The notes below the pieces were generated by a model. It was not told where the DNA came from. It saw only the letters and a list, made by a program, of their open reading frames with translations, and did not search any database. Below, one piece after another: positions 36,972 to 49,771 of a stretch of 64,000 bases of DNA (position 1 is the first letter of the stretch; each line of letters opens with the position of its first letter). The position numbers and the translations under genes were made by a program. The stretch comes from Allacma fusca (Eukaryota > Arthropoda > Collembola > Symphypleona > Sminthuridae), in NCBI GenBank assembly GCA_947179485.1, contig OX359249.1:54509402-54573401 (forward strand), written 5' to 3'.

Positions 36972-39592
36972 TTTTAGACCTAGTATTTTAGACATGATAT
37001 TTTCGACCTTATATTTTCGACCATAATTTTTCGACCTCATATTTTCGACCTAATATTTTCGACCCTGTATTTTCGACCTTATATTTTCGACCTAGTACTT
37101 GAGACATTATATTTTCGACCTTGTTTTGACCATATTTTTTTGACATTTTTTGATCATATTTGTCGACCATATATTTCTCCCATTTTACGACCTTATATCT
37201 TCGAGTTTATATTTTTGACCCAATATTTTCGACCTTTAATAACCGACCTTATATTTTTGACTATATTTTTTGGACCTGATATTTTCGACTTTTCTTTGGA
37301 CCATATTTCTTCTACATTTTTTTCTACCTTATATTTTCGACATTTTTTTTGACCATATTAATTCGACCATTTTTGTGAGCATATATATTCGACCTTTTTT
37401 GAACCATTTTGTTGCACTTATTTTTTTGACCTTTATTTTCAAACATTTTTGTCGACCATATTATTTCGACCATATTTTTTTGACCATATAATTTCGACCT
37501 TTTTTGGCCATTTTTTTCGACCATATTTTTTCGACTTTTTTTTCGCGTATTTTTTTCTACCTTATATTTTCGACCTTATAATTTCGACCTTTTTTGACCA
37601 TATCTTTCAACCATATTTTTTTGACCTTTTTTCCACCATATTTTTTCAACAAGTTTTTTGAACCTTTATTTTCGAATTTATATTTAAGACCTAGTATTTT
37701 AGACATTATATTTTCGACCGTGTTTTCGAACTTATTTTTTCAACCGTTTTCTTAGAACTTATATTTTCGACCTTATTTTCGACCTTATATTTCCAACCTT
37801 TTTTCGACCTTATATTTTCGACCTTTTTTCGACCTTATATTTTCGACTTTATATTTTTGACCCTATATTTTTGACCTTTAATTACCGACCTTATATTTTT
37901 GACCATATTTTTTGGACCTGATATTTTCGACCTTTCTTTGGACCATATTTTTTCTACATTTTTTTCTACCTTATATTTTCGCCCTTTTTTTACCAAATTT
38001 ATTCGACCATTTTTTTGACCATATTTATTCGACCATTTTTTTGACCATATTATTTCGACCATATTTTTTTTACCCTTAATTTTCGACCTTTTTTTCGACC
38101 AAGTTTTTTCGACCATATATTTTCGACCTAATATTTTCGTCATTTTTCTTCGGCCATAATTTTTCGACCTTATTATTTTGACCTTTTTTTCGACCTTATA
38201 TTTTCGAGCTTGAATTTTTGACGTTTTTTCCCGACCTTATATTTTTGACCAAATTTTTTGGACCTTATATTTTGGACCTTTCTTTGGACCACATTTTTTA
38301 TACATTTTTTCGACCTTATATTTTCAACCTTTTTTACCATATTTATTCGACCATTTTTTTGAGCTTATATATTCGACCTTTTTTCAACCAGTTTTTTGAA
38401 CTTATTTTTTTGACCCTTAATTTTCGACCTTTTTTTCGACCAAGTTTTTTCGACCATATATTTTCGACCTAATATTTTCGTCATTTTTCTTCGGCCATAA
38501 TTTTTCGACCTTATTATTTTGACCTTTTTTTCGACCTTATATTTTCGAGCTTATATTTTTGACGTTTTTTCCCGACCTTATATTTTTGACCAAATTTTTT
38601 GGACCTTATATTTTGGACCTTTCTTTGGACCACATTTTTTATACATTTTTTCGACCTTATATTTTCAACCTTTTTTTACCATATTTATTCGACCATTTTT
38701 TTGAGCTTATATATTCGACCTTTTTTCAACCAGTTTTTTGAACTTATTTCTCGAACTTTTTTTTCAAACATTTTTTTCGACCATATTATTTCGACCTTAT
38801 AATTTCCACCTTTTTTGATCATATTTTTCGACCATATATTTCTACATTTTTTACGACCTTATATCTTCGAGTTTATATTTTTGACCCAATATTTTCGACC
38901 TTTTATAACCGACCTTATATTTTTGACTATATTTTTTGGACCTGATATTTTCGACTTTTCTTTGGACCATATTTCTTCTACATTTTTTTCTACCTTATAT
39001 TTTCGACCTTTTTTTACCATATTTATTCGACCATTTTTTTGAGCATATATATTCGACCTTTTTTGAACCATTTTGTTGCACTTATTTTTTTGACCTTTTT
39101 TTTCAAACATTTTTTTCGACCATATTATTTCGACCTTATAATTTCCACCTTTTTTGATCATATTTTTCGACCATATATTTCTACATTTTTTACGACCTTA
39201 TATCTTCGAGTTTATATTTTTGACCCAATATTTTCGACCTTTTATAACCGACCTTATATTTTTGACTATATTTTTTGGACCTGATATTTTCGACTTTTCT
39301 TTGGACCATATTTCTTCTACATTTTTTTCTACCTTATATTTTCGACCTTTTTTTACCATATTTATTCGACCATTTTTTTGAGCATATATATTCTACCTTT
39401 TTTGAACCATTTTGTTGCACTTATTTTTTTGACCTTTATTTTCAAACATTTTTGTCGACCATATTATTTCGACCATATTTTTTTGACCATATAATTTCGA
39501 CCTTTTTTGGCCATTTTTTTCGACCATATTTTTTCGACTTTTTTTTCGCGTATTTTTTTTCTACCTTATACTTTCGACCTTATATTTTAGAC

Positions 39593-40383
39593 TAGACATG
39601 TCAACTACGGTATCGTAGTACGGTAATACCGTAATTACCGTAAAAAATTGAGGTACGGTTTAGATACGATAATTATCGGTTTTTTGAAGCGATATCGTAA
39701 CTCCATACGATATCGTCAATCCAGCGGAAGGCTCATAAAATTGTGGTGTTACATACTCGAATTTTCATTAAAAAGAGTTAAACTCACAAATGAAAGGAAT
39801 TCGTTCGACAATAAAGATTGTGTGTAGTGTCAATATGGAAAAAAAACTTAATCGAACTGATTATTTAGAATCTAAACCAAGTCGTGCGTCTAGTAATTCA
39901 AGTGTTTGGAGTCATTTTTTGAGTTGGTCTGACATGCCGTCAGACCTGTTATGAGAAAGAGATTGGAAGTCACTTCCTAAATTAATATAAGTTTCGGTAA
40001 AGATTTAGTTTACGAAAAATTACTAGAAGATAGATCGAAGAATTCAGTATCGTTTCCTACATTTTGTGATTTTCATATTTTTCATACGAATGTAAAAAAG
40101 GTTTGATTTTTTTCAAACTAGCTTATTTTATAAGGAATTTCTGCACATTTAATACTCTCACATTAATTGACATCAAAGACGCTAAACTGATTGTTGAATA
40201 ACTGATGTTGGATTTTTTACTTCATATCTTTACACACATACCATAAAAATCGACTTATATTCGTGTTTTTATCATAATCGGATTAATTTACGATACCGTA
40301 CCTTAAAAATATTACCGGAGTTTTTCCACTTTACGGTAACGGTAATTACGGTATTTTAAACCAGAACGGTATGAACATGCCTA
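39593..40383. mobile_element. hAT-like island, copy 5 (791 bp)
   Basis: Long form, sharing the GGTTTAGATACG variant with copy 4, 3,412 bp away. The satellite sequence on its right side repeats that right of copy 4, so the pair arose by duplication of a block of about 3.4 kb. Confidence 0.88.
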
Positions 40384-43272
40384 TTTTAGACCTAGTATTT
40401 TAGACATGATATTTTCGACCTTATATTTTCGACCATAATTTTTCGACCTCATATTTTCGACCTAATATTTTCGACCCTGTATTTTCGACCTTATATTTTC
40501 GACCTAGTACTTGAGACATTATATTTTCGACCTTGTTTTGACCATATTTTTTTGACATTTTTTGATCATATTTGTCGACCATATATTTCTCCCTTTTTTA
40601 CGACCTTATATCTTCGAGTTTATATTTTTGACCCAATATTTTCGACCTTTAATAACCGACCTTATATTTTTGACTATATTTTTTGGACCTGATATTTTCG
40701 ACTTTTCTTTGGACCACATTTCTTCTACATTTTTTTCTACCTTATATTTTCGACATTTTTTTTGACCATATTAATTCGACCATTTTTGTGAGCATATATA
40801 TTCGACCTTTTTTGAACCATTTTGTTGCACTTATTTTTTTGACCTTTATTTTCAAACATTTTTGTCGACCATATTATTTCGACCATATTTTTTTGACCAT
40901 ATAATTTCGACCTTTTTTGGCCATTTTTTTCGACCATATTTTTTCGACTTTTTTTTCGTGTATTTTTTTCTACCTTATATTTTCGACCTTATAATTTCGA
41001 CCTTTTTTGACCATATCTTTCAACCATATTTTTTTGACCTTTTTTCCACCATATTTTTTCAACAAGTTTTTTGAACCTTTATTTTCGAATTTATATTTAA
41101 GACCTAGTATTTTAGACATTATATTTTCGACCGTGTTTTCGAACTTATTTTTTCAACCGTTTTCTTAGAACTTATATTTTCGACCTTATTTTCGACCTTA
41201 TATTTCCAACCTTTTTTCGACCTTATATTTTCGACCTTTTTTCGACCTTATATTTTCGACTTTATATTTTTGACCCTATATTTTTGACCTTTAATTACCG
41301 ACCTTATATTTTTGACCATATTTTTTGGACCTGATATTTTCGACCTTTCTTTGGACCATATTTTTTCTACATTTTTTTCTACCTTATATTTTCGCCCTTT
41401 TTTTACCAAATTTATTCGACCATTTTTTTGACCATATTTATTCGACCATATTATTTCGACCATATTTTTTTGACCCTTAATTTTCGACCTTTTTTTCGAC
41501 CAAGTTTTTTCGACCATATATTTTCGACCTAATATTTTCGTCATTTTTCTTCGGCCATAATTTTTCGACCTTATTATTTTGACCTTTTTTTCGACCTTAT
41601 ATTTTCGAGCTTATATTTTTGACGTTTTATCCCGACCTTATATTTTTGACCAAATTTTTTGGACCTTATATTTTGGACCTTTCTTTGGACCACATTTTTT
41701 ATACATTTTTTCGACCTTATATTTTCAACCTTTTTTTACCATATTTATTCGACCATTTTTTTGAGCTTATATATTCGACCTTTTTTCAACCAGTTTTTTG
41801 AACTTATTTCTCGAACTTTTTTTTCAAACATTTTTTTCGACCATATTATTTCGACCATATAATTTCCACCTTTTTTGATCATATTTTTCGACCATATATT
41901 TCTACATTTTTTACGACCTTATATCTTCGAGTTTATATTTTTGACCCAATATTTTCGACCTTTTATAACCGACCTTATATTTTTGACTATATTTTTTGGA
42001 CCTGATATTTTCGACTTTTCTTTGGACCATATTTCTTCTACATTTTTTTCTACCTTATATTTTCGACCTTTTTTTACCATATTTATTCGACCATTTTTTT
42101 GAGCATATATATTCGACCTTTTTTGAACCATTTTGTTGCACTTATTTTTTTGACCTTTATTTTCAAACATTTTTGTCGACCATATTATTTCGACCATATT
42201 TTTTTGACCATATAATTTCGACCTTTTTTGGCCATTTTTTTCGACCATATTTTTTCAACAAGTTTTTTGAACCTATATTTTCGACCTTATATTTTCGACC
42301 TTATATTTAAGACCTAGTATTTTAGACATTATATTTTCGACCTTATATTTCCGACCTTTTTTCGACCTTATATTTCCGACTTTTTTTCGACCTTATATTT
42401 TCGACTTTATATTTTTGACCCTATATTTTCGACCTTTTATTACCGACCTTATATTTTTGACCATATTTTTTGGACCTGATATTTTCGACCTTTCTTTGGA
42501 CCATATTTTTTCTACATTTTTTTCTACCTTATATTTTCGAACTTTTTTTACCATATTTATTCGACCATTTTTTGACCATATGTATTCGACCATTTTACTG
42601 ACCATATTATTTCGACCATATTTTTTTGACCCTAAATTTTCGACCTTCTTTTCGACCATGTTTTTTCGACCATATATTTTCGACCTTATATTTTCGACCA
42701 TTCTTCTTCGACCATTATTTTTCGACCTTATATTTTCGACTTTATATTTTTGACCCTATATTTTTGACCTTTTATTACCGACCTTATATTTTTGACCATA
42801 TTTTTTGGACCTGATATTTTCGACCTTTCTTTGGACCATATTTTTTCTACATTTTTTTCTACCTTATATTTTCGACCTTTTTTTACAATATTTATTCGAC
42901 CATTTTTTTGACCATATTTATTCGACCATGTTTTTGACCATATTATTTCGACCATATTTTTTTGACCCGATATTTTCGACCTTTTTTTCGACCATATTTT
43001 TTCGACCATTTATTTTCAACTTATATTTTCGACCATTTTTCTTGGACCATTATTTTTCGACCATATTATTTTGACCTTTTTTTCGACCTTTTATATTCGA
43101 CTTTATATTTTTGACCCGATATTTTCGACCTTTTTTACGACCATATTTTTTCGACCTTATATTTTCGACCTTATATTTTCGACCATAATATTTTGACCTT
43201 TTTGTCGACCTTATATATTCGAACTTATATTGTAGACCTGGGATTTGAGACATTATATTTTCGACCTTTTTT

Positions 43273-44857
43273 GGGGGCATGCACAAATTATATTACGCTA
43301 ATTTGCCACATTTTTGACCACCTCCGACCGCGCGTAACGCATACGTAACGCTGTCATCTAACCCCCACCATCATACATAACGCAATGATAACTAATTTAA
43401 TTTAACCGATAATAAATGTTCATTATGATATGCCTTAATTTAATCCAAACTTTGCATAGATCATACGGCGTAGTTTCCTCAGCCGATCTTCGGGTACCCG
43501 AACATCGGATGGTACTGGGCAGGCCTCTTTAGCATGAAAAGGACTTGAACAACTCCAACAGAACCTGCCGTAAAAAATGTATCCGAAAATTGTTTGCACT
43601 TCATTCCTTGTCAAATCAGTAACATCCCACGTAATAAGCTGTAAAAAATGGCGTAGAATGCTCCCAGCTTCTGTGTCAGGTATTTCTGTCAGTAGAATGA
43701 CCTCTTCAGTCGTAGCCAGCTTCGTTTGTGGTGTCACGGCAGATATTCTAAAATGAAATAATAGAAGTAGTAACATAAGTAAGAAGGTACATGGGGTGTT
43801 ATAATTAATATTAAGTCTAATAAAAATATATTGTTACCTTAAAAAGCACCGAAAAGGGCAATCTAAAGTTTGATGATCGTGGGCTTCACAATTCATACAT
43901 GAGGAGTCACTAAACACCGTGATTCCACTTCTTACCCTGGGGTACCCCAGGGTGAGTTGTTCTTGAAGGACAGCTATTTGTTGAGTCTGATGTTGTATAG
44001 TGCTATTCTGCACGGCCAGCGTCTGATGAAGTTCCGTAACTTCTTCCCTTAACTGATCTTGTTCCAAAGACATTTGCGCCATCATCTGTGACAACTCATC
44101 CACCTCATATTCCATTGTAGGACGGAGCAGGATAGTAGAGTTTGGAGGTACCCCCTTTCTGCATATTGGACACCTACAAAATTAAATACATAACAATTTA
44201 AAGGATTTAATCAAGATTTTCAGGATTTTCATCCTCTCCTCTCTTTTCTTAATGACAGTTGCCTTTAATAGTGCGTTAAATAGATTTTTCAAAACTGATT
44301 TACTGTAAATATGTTAACAGTTTTTATAAAATGAGACTAAAATTCACTCCGGCTGGGATCGCCTTTGGGAGTGCTAAAAAATTAAAATAAAGTAATAAAA
44401 ATATACAACTTACCTGTTTGTATTAAGCGATCTATCCTTTGCAACATCCTGTGGATTCAATCTGGCTAGTTGTGCGGCGGCTACAAACGATTTGTCCAGA
44501 TAGTCAGTGTGGAATACATGACCACAAGAAGTTGTTACGATCGCAGACTCTTCAGGGGTGCCCCTGAAGATCTTGAAGCAAGCGCCGCATCCGAAATACT
44601 TTGTCATGATGAAATTACTCGTGTCTTGTAGAAATTGCAGTTCTTTGATTTTCCCACATATTCTTAAAATTTAAACCTCGCTCCCAAATATTTTCACTAA
44701 ATATTCCAAGAATGCCTACGCGTTAAAATCGGGTCTAATCAAATATTGCGTTACGTAAAAGAGTACACAGGTACTACCTACTTTGCGTAACGTTAGCGTA
44801 ACGTTAAGAAAAACCACCACCGACCGACTAAGCGTTACATAATTTGTGCATGCCCCC
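43273..44857 (-). mobile_element. TIR element carrying a RING gene, copy B
   Basis: Collinear with copy A at a constant offset of 19,010 bp, with about ten substitutions and no indel that I could find. The inverted ends are identical. The flanking satellite on both sides also matches that of copy A (for example GTAGACCTGGGATTTGAGAC on the left), so B and A descend from one insertion through duplication of the array, not from two transpositions. Confidence 0.85.
43435..44607 (-). CDS. RING, coiled-coil, double CCHC protein, three exons (copy B)
   Basis: The exons are 44607-44414, 44173-43838 and 43747-43435, with the same splice signals as copy A and an intact 280-residue frame. Differences from copy A that change the protein lie mainly in exon 3: Leu to Pro early in the exon, Ser to Pro inside the second zinc knuckle between its cysteine pair and histidine, Cys to Arg and Arg to Lys near the C-terminus. 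All RING and knuckle ligands are kept. Two open copies with intact splice sites suggest recent duplication or retained function; two copies cannot separate these. Confidence 0.8.
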
Positions 44858-47800
44858 TTTCGGCGTTATATTTTCGAGTTTATATTTTTGACCCTATATT
44901 TTCTGCCTTTTTTTCGACCTTTTTTCGGCCTTATATTTTCGACTTTATATTTTTGTCCCTATATTTTCGAACTTATTTTCGACCATATATTTTCGACCTA
45001 ATATTTTCGACCATTTTTCTTGGACCATTTTTTTTCGACCATATTATTTTGACCTTTTTTTCGACCTTATATATTCGACCTTATATATTCGTCCATATTT
45101 TTTCGACCTTATAATTTCCACCTTTTTTGATCATATTTTTCGACCATATATTTCTACATGTTTTACGACCTTATATTTTCGACTTTATATTTTTGACCCA
45201 ATATTTTCGACCTTTTATTACCGACCTTATATTTTTGACCATATTTTTTGGACCTGATATTTTCGACTTTTCTTTGGACCATATTTCTTCTACATTTTTT
45301 ACTACCTAATATTTTCGACATTTTTTTTACCATATTTATTCGACCATTTTTTTGAGCATATATATTCGACCTTTTTTGAACCATTTTGTTGCACTTATTT
45401 TTTTGACCTTTATTTTCAAACATTTTTGTCGACCATATTATTTCGACCATATTTTTTTGACCATATAATTTCGACCTTTTTTGGCCATTTTTTTCGACCA
45501 TATTTTTTCAACAAGTTTTTTGAACCTATATTTTCGACCTTATATTTTCGACCTTATATTTAAGACCTAGTATTTTAGACATTATATTTTCGACCTTGTT
45601 TTCGACCTTATATTTCCGACCTTTTTTCGACCTTATATTTTCGACTTTTTTTCGACCTTATATTTTCGACTTTATATTTTTGACCCTATATTTTCGACCT
45701 TTTATTACCGACCTTATATTTTTGACCATATTTTTTGGACCTGATATTTTCGACCTTTCTTTGGACCATATTTTTTCTACATTTTTTTCTACCTTATATT
45801 TTCGAACTTTTTTTACCATATTTATTCGACCATTTTTTGACCATATTTATTCGACCATTTTTCTGACCATATTTTTTTGACCCTAAATTTTCGACCTTTT
45901 TTTCGACCATGTTTTTTCGGCCATATATTTTCGACCTTATATTTTCGACCATTCTTCTTCGACCATTATTTTTCGACCTTATATTTTCGACTTTATATTT
46001 TTTTCCCTATATTTTCGACCTTATTTTCGACCATATATTTTCGACCTAATATTTTCGACCATTTTTCTTGGACCATTTTTTTTCGACCATATTATTTTGA
46101 CCTTTTTTTCGACTTTATATATTCGACTTTATATATTCGTCCATATTTTTTCGACCTTATAATTTCCACCTTTTTTGATCATATTTTTCGACCATGTATT
46201 TCTACATGTTTTCCAACCTTTTATTTTCGACTTTATATTTTTGACCCAATATTTTCGACCTTTTATTACCGACCTTATATTTTTGACCATATTTTTTGGA
46301 CCTGATATTTTCGACCTTTCTTCGGACCATATTTCTTCTACAATTTTTTCTACCTTATATTTTCGATCTTTTTTTACCATATTTATTCGACCATTTTTTT
46401 GAGCTTATATATTCGACCTTTTTTGAACCATTTTGTTGCACTTATTTTTTCGACCTTTATTTTCAAACATTTTTGTCGACCATATTATTTCGACCATATT
46501 TTTTTGACCATATAATTTCGACCTTTTTTGCCCATTTTTTTCGACCATATTTTCTCGACTTTTTTCTCAACATTTTTTCTACCTTATATTTTCGACCTTA
46601 TATTTTAGACCTAGTATTTTAGACATTATATTTTCGACCTTTTTTTCGACCACATTTTTTCGACCATATTTTTTCGACCTTATAATTTCGACCTTTTTTG
46701 ACCATATTTTTCGACCATATTTTTTCCATCTTTTTTCTCATATTTTTTTTCTACCTTATACTTTCGACCTTATATTTTAGACCTAGTATTTTAGACATCA
46801 TATTTTCGACCTTATATTTTCGACCATAATTTTTCGACCTCATATTTTCGACCTAATATTTTCGACCCTGTATTTTCGACCTTATATTTTAGACCTAGTA
46901 CTTGAGACATTATGTTTTCGACCTTGTTTTGACCATATTTTTTTGACCTTTTTTGATCATATTTGTCGACCATATATTTCTCCCTTTTTTACGACCTTAT
47001 ATCTTCGAGTTTATATTTTTGACCCAATATTTTCGACCTTTTATAACCGACCTTATATTTTTGACTATATTTTTTGGACCTGATATTTTCGACTTTTCTT
47101 TGGTCCATATTTCTTCTACATTTTTTTCTACCTTATATTTTCGACATTTTTTGGACCATATTTATTCGACATTTTTTTGGACCATATTTATTCGACCATT
47201 TTTTTGAGCATATATATTCGACCTTTTTTGAACCATTTTGTTGCACTTATTTTTTTCAAACATTTTTGTCGACCATATTATTTCGACCATATTTTTTTGA
47301 CCATACAATTTCGACCTTTTTTGGCCATTATTTTTCGACCATATTTTTTCGACTTTTTTTTTCGCGTATTTTTTTCTACCTTATATTTTCTACCTTATAA
47401 TTTCGATCTTTTTTGACCATATCTTTCAACCATATTTTTTTGACCTTTTTTCCACCATATTTTTCCAACAAGTTTTTTGAACCTATATTTTCGAATTTAT
47501 ATTTAAGACCTAGTTTTTTAGACATTTTATTTTCGACCGTGTTGTCGAACTTATTTTTTCAACCGTTTTCTTAGAACTTATATTTTCGATCTTGTTTTCG
47601 ACCTTATATTTCCGACCTTTTTTCGACCTTATATTTTCGACCTTATATTTTCGACTTTATATTTTTGACCCTATATTTTTGACCTTTTATTACCGACCTT
47701 ATATTTTTGACCATATTTTTTGGACCTGATATTTTCGACCTTTCTTTGGACCATATTTTTCGACCATATTTTTTCTGCCTTTTTTTCGACCTTTTTTCGG

Positions 47801-48069
47801 CCTTATATTTTCGACTTTATATTTTTTACCCTATATTTTCTGCCGTTTTTTCAACATTATATTTTCGACCTTTTTTCGGCCTTATATTTTCGACTTTATA
47901 TTTTTGACCCGATATTTTCGACCTTTTTTACGACCATATTTTTTCGACCATATATTTTCGACCTAATATTTTCGACCTAATATTTTCGACCATAATATTT
48001 TGACCTTTTTTTCGACCTTATATATTCGAACTTATATTTTAGACCTTGGATTTGAGACATTATATTTTC

Positions 48070-48080
48070 GACCTTTTTTC
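48070..48080. other. Empty-site paralogue of the RING-element insertion
   Basis: The surrounding satellite (TTGGATTTGAGACATTATATTTTCGACC, about 48046-48070, described here only by position and motif GATTTGAGACATTATATT) matches the left flank of both RING elements. The sequence after the T run (GGCTTATATTTTCGAG) matches their right flank, but no element is present. Comparison of CCTTTTTTCGG here with the filled sites defines the TTT target duplication. Confidence 0.7.
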
Positions 48081-48360
48081 GGGCTTATATTTTCGAGGTT
48101 ATAATTTTGACTATATTTTCTGCCTTTTTTTCGATCTTATATTTTCGACCTTTTTTCGGACTTATATTTTCGACTTTATATTTTTGACCCTATATTTTCT
48201 GCCTTTTTTTCGACCTTATATTTTCGACCTTTTTTTACCATCTATTAATTCCACCATTTTTTTGACCATATTTATTCCACCATTTTTTTGACCATATTAT
48301 TTCGACCATATTTCTTTGACCCTAAATTTTCGACCTTTTTTCGACCATGTTTTTTCGACC

Positions 48361-49090
48361 AGTAAGTAAGTAAGTTGGTTTATTCAAGTGTCAATGAAGT
48401 CAATACAGGTATTGTTTTTCACCCACGACACCTTTGGTCAACCAAAAGGTCCAACCATACAGCAAGTTAAAAGGCAGAAACAAGTCAAAATAAGAAACCG
48501 GGTCGTAACGTAATAACATTTACATACATAAATGGGTATCAATGGTGTATGATCACTTCGGCCTGTAAGTATGTACATTCTAAGAGCCTTTATAAACGCA
48601 CCATAATTCAATTCCCTTAGTCTCAACTGAGGAGGTAAACAATTCCAACAATTAGCACATGTATACATTACATTCTTCTCCGCTATTTTAGATTTCATCA
48701 TAGGGACGAATAAAGAAACACTGCTAGCTGATCTCAGGTTGGAGGGGTTGAATCTCACAAGTAATACAGAATTAATATACTTAACTGCATGACCAAAATA
48801 AACAAGGGAGTACATAAACTTTCCAGAGTAGAAAATTATACGTTCAGGAAGTGTGAGCACATTATACTGTTCATATAACGTTGAGAGGTTACAAACAGCT
48901 ACACGTTTACTACCATTAAGAGTACATAAAAATTTATCAATTTTACTCTTAATGAGCTCAAGTTTGTTTTTTGCTACATTTGACCATGCTAATAGGCAGT
49001 AGTCCATGTGACTAAATACATAGGCGTTGGTAACTAGTATCTTAGTATCCATAGTTAAAAACCTCTTAATTCGTAGTATCCCACCCATAG
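48361..49090 (-). mobile_element. LINE, 3' portion (C-terminal ORF part and 3' tail)
   Basis: Read on the - strand from 49090, an open frame continues to a stop ending at 48438. It encodes the region downstream of the reverse transcriptase core of a non-LTR retrotransposon (Cys- and Trp-containing segments such as CANCWNCLPPQLRLRELNYG). A 3' UTR of about 77 bp ends in a short tetranucleotide tail (AGTA units on the + strand at 48361-48374) against the satellite. The first 16 residues of the ORF starting at 49139 come from the inserted LTR and do not belong to the LINE. The frame continues exactly from the LINE part at 62822 if the BEL/Pao element and one CATAG copy are removed. Confidence 0.88.
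49086..49090. repeat. Target-site duplication CATAG, left copy
   Basis: CATAG immediately precedes the TGTTG end of the left LTR and is repeated exactly at 62817-62821 after the right LTR. Five base pairs is the usual duplication of BEL/Pao integrases. Confidence 0.95.
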
Positions 49091-49692
49091 TGTTGCGTTG
49101 AGCAAAATAAAGAAGTTGAGGAGAAGTTTGTTCAGACAATATTATTTATTTGAACTGATCAAATCCCAAAATTGTACTGATTTTACATGCTGAATATGTA
49201 CACTATTTATACTAAAGTTAGAAGGACAAAATGTGTCAAAAAACAACTTTAAGGTAAATAGTAAAAGTAAAATCTAATTAAAGTTGACAATAAGAATTGT
49301 AGGAAAAAGTAGAATTATTCAATTTGTTGTTCTTAACTAATTAACATATACGCAAGCAGGCTCTCGTCCGTGGTTTCATCTTACCACAGGAGTGAGAGGC
49401 AATCAATGGTTTAAAGATTGTGTGTGCCGGCATTGGCATTGAAACTCATGCTCAACCGCACACAAATGGGAAACCTGTTATGAACGGGATTCCTTGTGTG
49501 GACGGGAAACCAGAAGGTCGTCTTGTCCACACTTACAATGTCAAGATAAAGAAACATGTAATTAATACTTGTCTCACAAGTCATCTTCCTTTTGGGGAAT
49601 TTTGTTTGTGAGCAACAGGTACATAATCACACGTGCGTATTTGCTTACGTCAATACGTAGTTATGTACTAATATTGTTTGCATAGCACAACA
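49091..49692 (-). repeat. 3' LTR of the BEL/Pao element
   Basis: 602 bp, 601 identical to the 62215-62816 copy. On the - strand it starts TGTTGTGC and ends CGCAACA. A TATAAATA box lies at 49204-49211 and an AATAAA polyadenylation signal at 49145-49150. Near the start are an E-box CACGTG (49630-49635) and TTACGTCA (49645-49652), a CRE/bZIP-like site altered by the only LTR difference. The purine-rich tract expected just upstream on the - strand (about 49693-49706) is weak. Confidence 0.95.
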
Positions 49693-49771
49693 TTCTGCCA
49701 GCCTTGATTTATCTAATCAAAACTAATTCTATGCATATTAAACTAATTTTAATGTTAATTCAAATATTGTT

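Larger units (their letters stand above)
16593..48360. repeat. Satellite block with 14-bp monomer TTATATTTTCGACC, with embedded islands
   Basis: About 32 kb is built from short units ending in CGACC or TGACC and separated by A/T runs, with TTATATTTTCGACC as the commonest 14-bp form. Other forms include ATATTTTTTCGACC and TTATAATTTCGACC. The + strand is strongly T-rich throughout, so orientation is constant. Because 14 is not a multiple of three and the monomer has no stop, a perfect array reads LYFRPYIFDLIFST in all three + frames, so the ORFs here are not genes. Blocks of 3-4 kb recur: sequence near 29775-30651 reappears at +3912, and sequence near 37324 at +3413. The array is interrupted by five hAT-like islands and two RING-gene elements, and ends abruptly at the 3' tail of a LINE at 48361. 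Confidence 0.95.

Noticed and set aside
43273..44857. Independent transposition of RING element copy B
   Set aside because: Flanks on both sides match copy A and the offset is constant over the whole element, so it was duplicated with the array.
16600..48360. Dozens of 60-209-codon ORFs rich in FRPYIFDLIFST (+) or KVENIRSK (-)
   Set aside because: They are translations of the 14-bp satellite, which lacks stops in all + frames. No start context, domain or composition suggests genes.
48438..49139. A 233-codon protein starting with LTR sequence as a real fusion gene
   Set aside because: Only the first 16 codons come from the LTR; the rest is the LINE ORF interrupted by the insertion.
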